Below, one piece after another: positions 62,671 to 64,000 of a stretch of DNA of 64,000 nucleotides. Source of the stretch: Sporosarcina ureae (GTDB lineage: Bacteria; Bacillota; Bacilli; Bacillales_A; Planococcaceae); the NCBI RefSeq assembly GCF_002082015.1, contig NZ_CP015109.1:1448001-1512000 (forward strand), given 5' to 3'. The position numbers were made by a program, and so were the translations under genes. Every line of letters starts with the position of its first letter. Position 1 is the stretch's first letter. The notes below the pieces were generated by a model. The model ran no database searches, was not told the DNA's origin, and saw nothing but the letters and a program-made list of their open reading frames with translations.

Positions 62671-63876
62671 TCATTTGACATTTTCAACTACAACGGAAAT
62701 TCCTTGACCTACACCGATACACATGGAAGCCAGCCCTAGCTTCGCTTCTCTTTTTTTCATCTCATAAATAAGTGTAGTTAAAATACGCGTTCCACTAGCA
62801 CCAAGTGGGTGACCTAAAGCAATTGCACCACCATTTACATTTACTTTTTCAATGGCTAAGTCAAGCTGTTTCACACATTCCAACGATTGGGAGGCGAACG
62901 CTTCATTAATCTCCACCAAATCAAAGTCAGAGGCAGATAGATCATATTTTTCCATTACTTTTTTCGTCGAGTAAATCGGACCAAGTCCCATCATAGAAGG
63001 AGCCAATCCAGCAGTAGCTGAGCCTACGAATTTAACTAGTGGCGTTACATTTAATTCCTTGGCCAATGCTGCACTCATTAACATAACACCTGAAGCACCG
63101 TCATTTATACCACTAGCATTTCCTGCTGTGACAGTCCCATCATTGAATAATGGGCGTAATGTGCTTAATTTTTCTATTGTTGTATCAGCGCGTGGATGTT
63201 CATCCGTGTCTATTGTTGTTTCTACACCTTTACGATCCTTAATCGTTACTGGAATGATTTCATCTTTAAAACGACCTGACTCCATCGCTTTCTTTGTAAG
63301 CTGTTGACTACGATAAGCGAAAGCATCCTGGTCTTGTCGTGAAATATTGCATTGCACTGCAACGTTTTCTGCAGTTTGCGGCATGGTTTCCGTACCATAC
63401 ATACGGTCTAGTTCTGGATTTTTGAACCGCCAGCCCATCGTTGTATCTACTAAACCGATATCTCCACGAGGATAATCCGTTTCGGGCTTCCCCATGACAA
63501 AAGGAGCCCTTGTCATACTTTCAGTCCCGCCAGCAATAATAACATCACATTCACCCGATAGGATAGAGCGAGCGCCTAAACTTACAGCATCTAAGCTAGA
63601 GCCACATAGACGGTTCACAGTCGTACCACTAACTGTTTCAGGTAATCCTGCGAGTAGTAAAGACATCCTAGCGACATTTCGATTATCTTCTCCAGCACCG
63701 TTAGCATTGCCTATCATCACATCATCAATAAGCTCAGGGGAAACTTCAGGATTCCGTTCGACTAATGCTTTAATAACAATAGCCGCTAAATCATCTGGAC
63801 GGACGGACTTGAATTGTCCTTTATATCTACCGATAGGCGTCCGAACCGCATCTACTATAACTACTTCACGTTTCAT
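62671..63876 (-). CDS. Thiolase, probable 3-oxoadipyl-CoA thiolase (PcaF-like)
   Basis: A 401-residue thiolase. The nucleophilic Cys is in NRLCGSSLDAV (near residue 90), the His in GGAIALGHPLGASG and the second Cys in SMCIGVGQG. The segment TTMGWRFKNPELDRMYG, followed by ETMPQTAENVA, is characteristic of PcaF-type 3-oxoadipyl-CoA thiolases, which give acetyl-CoA and succinyl-CoA. The upstream gene overlaps by four bases (ATGA) and appears to be a CoA-transferase subunit, giving a CoA-activation-thiolysis pair. Start follows ACAGGAGGGG. Confidence 0.87.
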   Translation of the reverse strand: MKREVVIVDAVRTPIGRYKGQFKSVRPDDLAAIVIKALVERNPEVSPELIDDVMIGNANGAGEDNRNVARMSLLLAGLPETVSGTTVNRLCGSSLDAVSLGARSILSGECDVIIAGGTESMTRAPFVMGKPETDYPRGDIGLVDTTMGWRFKNPELDRMYGTETMPQTAENVAVQCNISRQDQDAFAYRSQQLTKKAMESGRFKDEIIPVTIKDRKGVETTIDTDEHPRADTTIEKLSTLRPLFNDGTVTAGNASGINDGASGVMLMSAALAKELNVTPLVKFVGSATAGLAPSMMGLGPIYSTKKVMEKYDLSASDFDLVEINEAFASQSLECVKQLDLAIEKVNVNGGAIALGHPLGASGTRILTTLIYEMKKREAKLGLASMCIGVGQGISVVVENVK

Positions 63877-64000
63877 ACCTTCCCCTCCTGTAATAATTCA
63901 TTACTGATAGTATAAAACGCAGTTGTATTAGCTTGCACATCTTCTATTGTGCTATCTCCCATTAATTCAACTAGTTCGTAATGCTCGCCTTGCCATTTGA
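63873..64000 (-). CDS. C-terminal end of probable 3-oxoadipate CoA-transferase beta subunit
   Basis: Only about 41 codons are inside the window. The frame reads KWQGEHYELVELMGDSTIED and then VQANTAFYTISNELLQEGKV before TGA, which overlaps the thiolase ATG. The pattern ELVELMxxxTIEDVQAxT is like the C-terminus of glutaconate/3-oxoadipate CoA-transferase beta chains. Such an enzyme makes 3-oxoadipyl-CoA from succinyl-CoA, the substrate of the next gene's product. The identification is tentative because so little is seen. Confidence 0.55.
   Translation of the reverse strand, partial: KWQGEHYELVELMGDSTIEDVQANTTAFYTISNELLQEGKV

Noticed and set aside
1..64000. tRNA genes, insertion sequences, prophage or CRISPR
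   Set aside because: No cloverleaf, transposase, integrase, phage gene or regularly spaced repeats could be recognised by eye.

Overview
The window looks like chromosomal DNA of a low-to-moderate GC Firmicute of the order Bacillales, most likely a soil or marine Planococcaceae (Sporosarcina-like); the genus is inference. Supporting signs are strong AGGAGG ribosome-binding sites, perfect CcpA cre boxes, an S-box (SAM-I) riboswitch on metNIQ, Rho-independent terminators after most operons, and protein families typical of this group. No tRNA, rRNA, insertion sequence, prophage or CRISPR array was seen. Most genes are on the minus strand, and the content is dominated by uptake and oxidation of small organic molecules.

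Region 1 (1-7.6 kb): a citrate/tricarboxylate module. A DcuS/CitA-type kinase and its response regulator lie upstream of tctC-tctB-tctA and a DASS-family permease cut by the left edge; a perfect cre box precedes tctC. A TetR repressor that seems to start at CTG follows. Region 2 (7.8-28.4 kb): amino-acid and housekeeping genes: a dicarboxylate/acidic amino acid symporter and a serine dehydratase that share a near-identical promoter plus cre cassette, a threonine-synthase-like enzyme, an RNase H-like protein, a GGDEF protein, DUF4256, STAS and M42 proteins, S-box-controlled metNIQ divergent from an MtnE-like aminotransferase, a Dus enzyme, a BCCT carrier, BluB, a DMT permease and alanine dehydrogenase. 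Region 3 (28.5-37.6 kb): a compact ectoine catabolism cluster: DoeA-type ectoine hydrolase, an M20 deacylase in the place of DoeB, DoeC-type aldehyde dehydrogenase, a BCCT carrier, a DoeD-type aminotransferase, with a PucR-family regulator upstream. Region 4 (37.6-41 kb): gene-poor stretch, a toast-rack/LiaF-like protein and an MFS exporter.

Region 5 (41-64 kb): aromatic/organic acid catabolism, all on the minus strand. From right to left: the end of a probable 3-oxoadipate CoA-transferase and a PcaF-type thiolase; a regulator; an HpaB-type flavin monooxygenase, a hydroxyquinol-type intradiol dioxygenase, a stand-alone FAD-synthetase domain broken by an in-frame stop, and a flavin reductase; a second intradiol dioxygenase; a small unknown protein coupled to a second regulator; another flavin reductase, a Rieske oxygenase, an M19 dipeptidase homologue, an SDR, an unknown protein and a TRAP transporter; then an amidase and a second TRAP transporter. 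The parts suggest hydroxylation of a phenolic compound to hydroxyquinol or a catechol, ring cleavage, and entry into 3-oxoadipate metabolism; a maleylacetate reductase is not in the window.

The most distinctive discovery candidate is the pair of regulators (53147-55033 and 60704-62494). Both join the phenol-sensing XylR_N-V4R module of the sigma-54 activators XylR/DmpR/MopR to a PucR/CdaR-type helix-turn-helix output instead of the AAA+ domain, and both keep the phenol-binding His/Trp and the Cys-Glu-Cys-Cys zinc ligands at MopR spacing.
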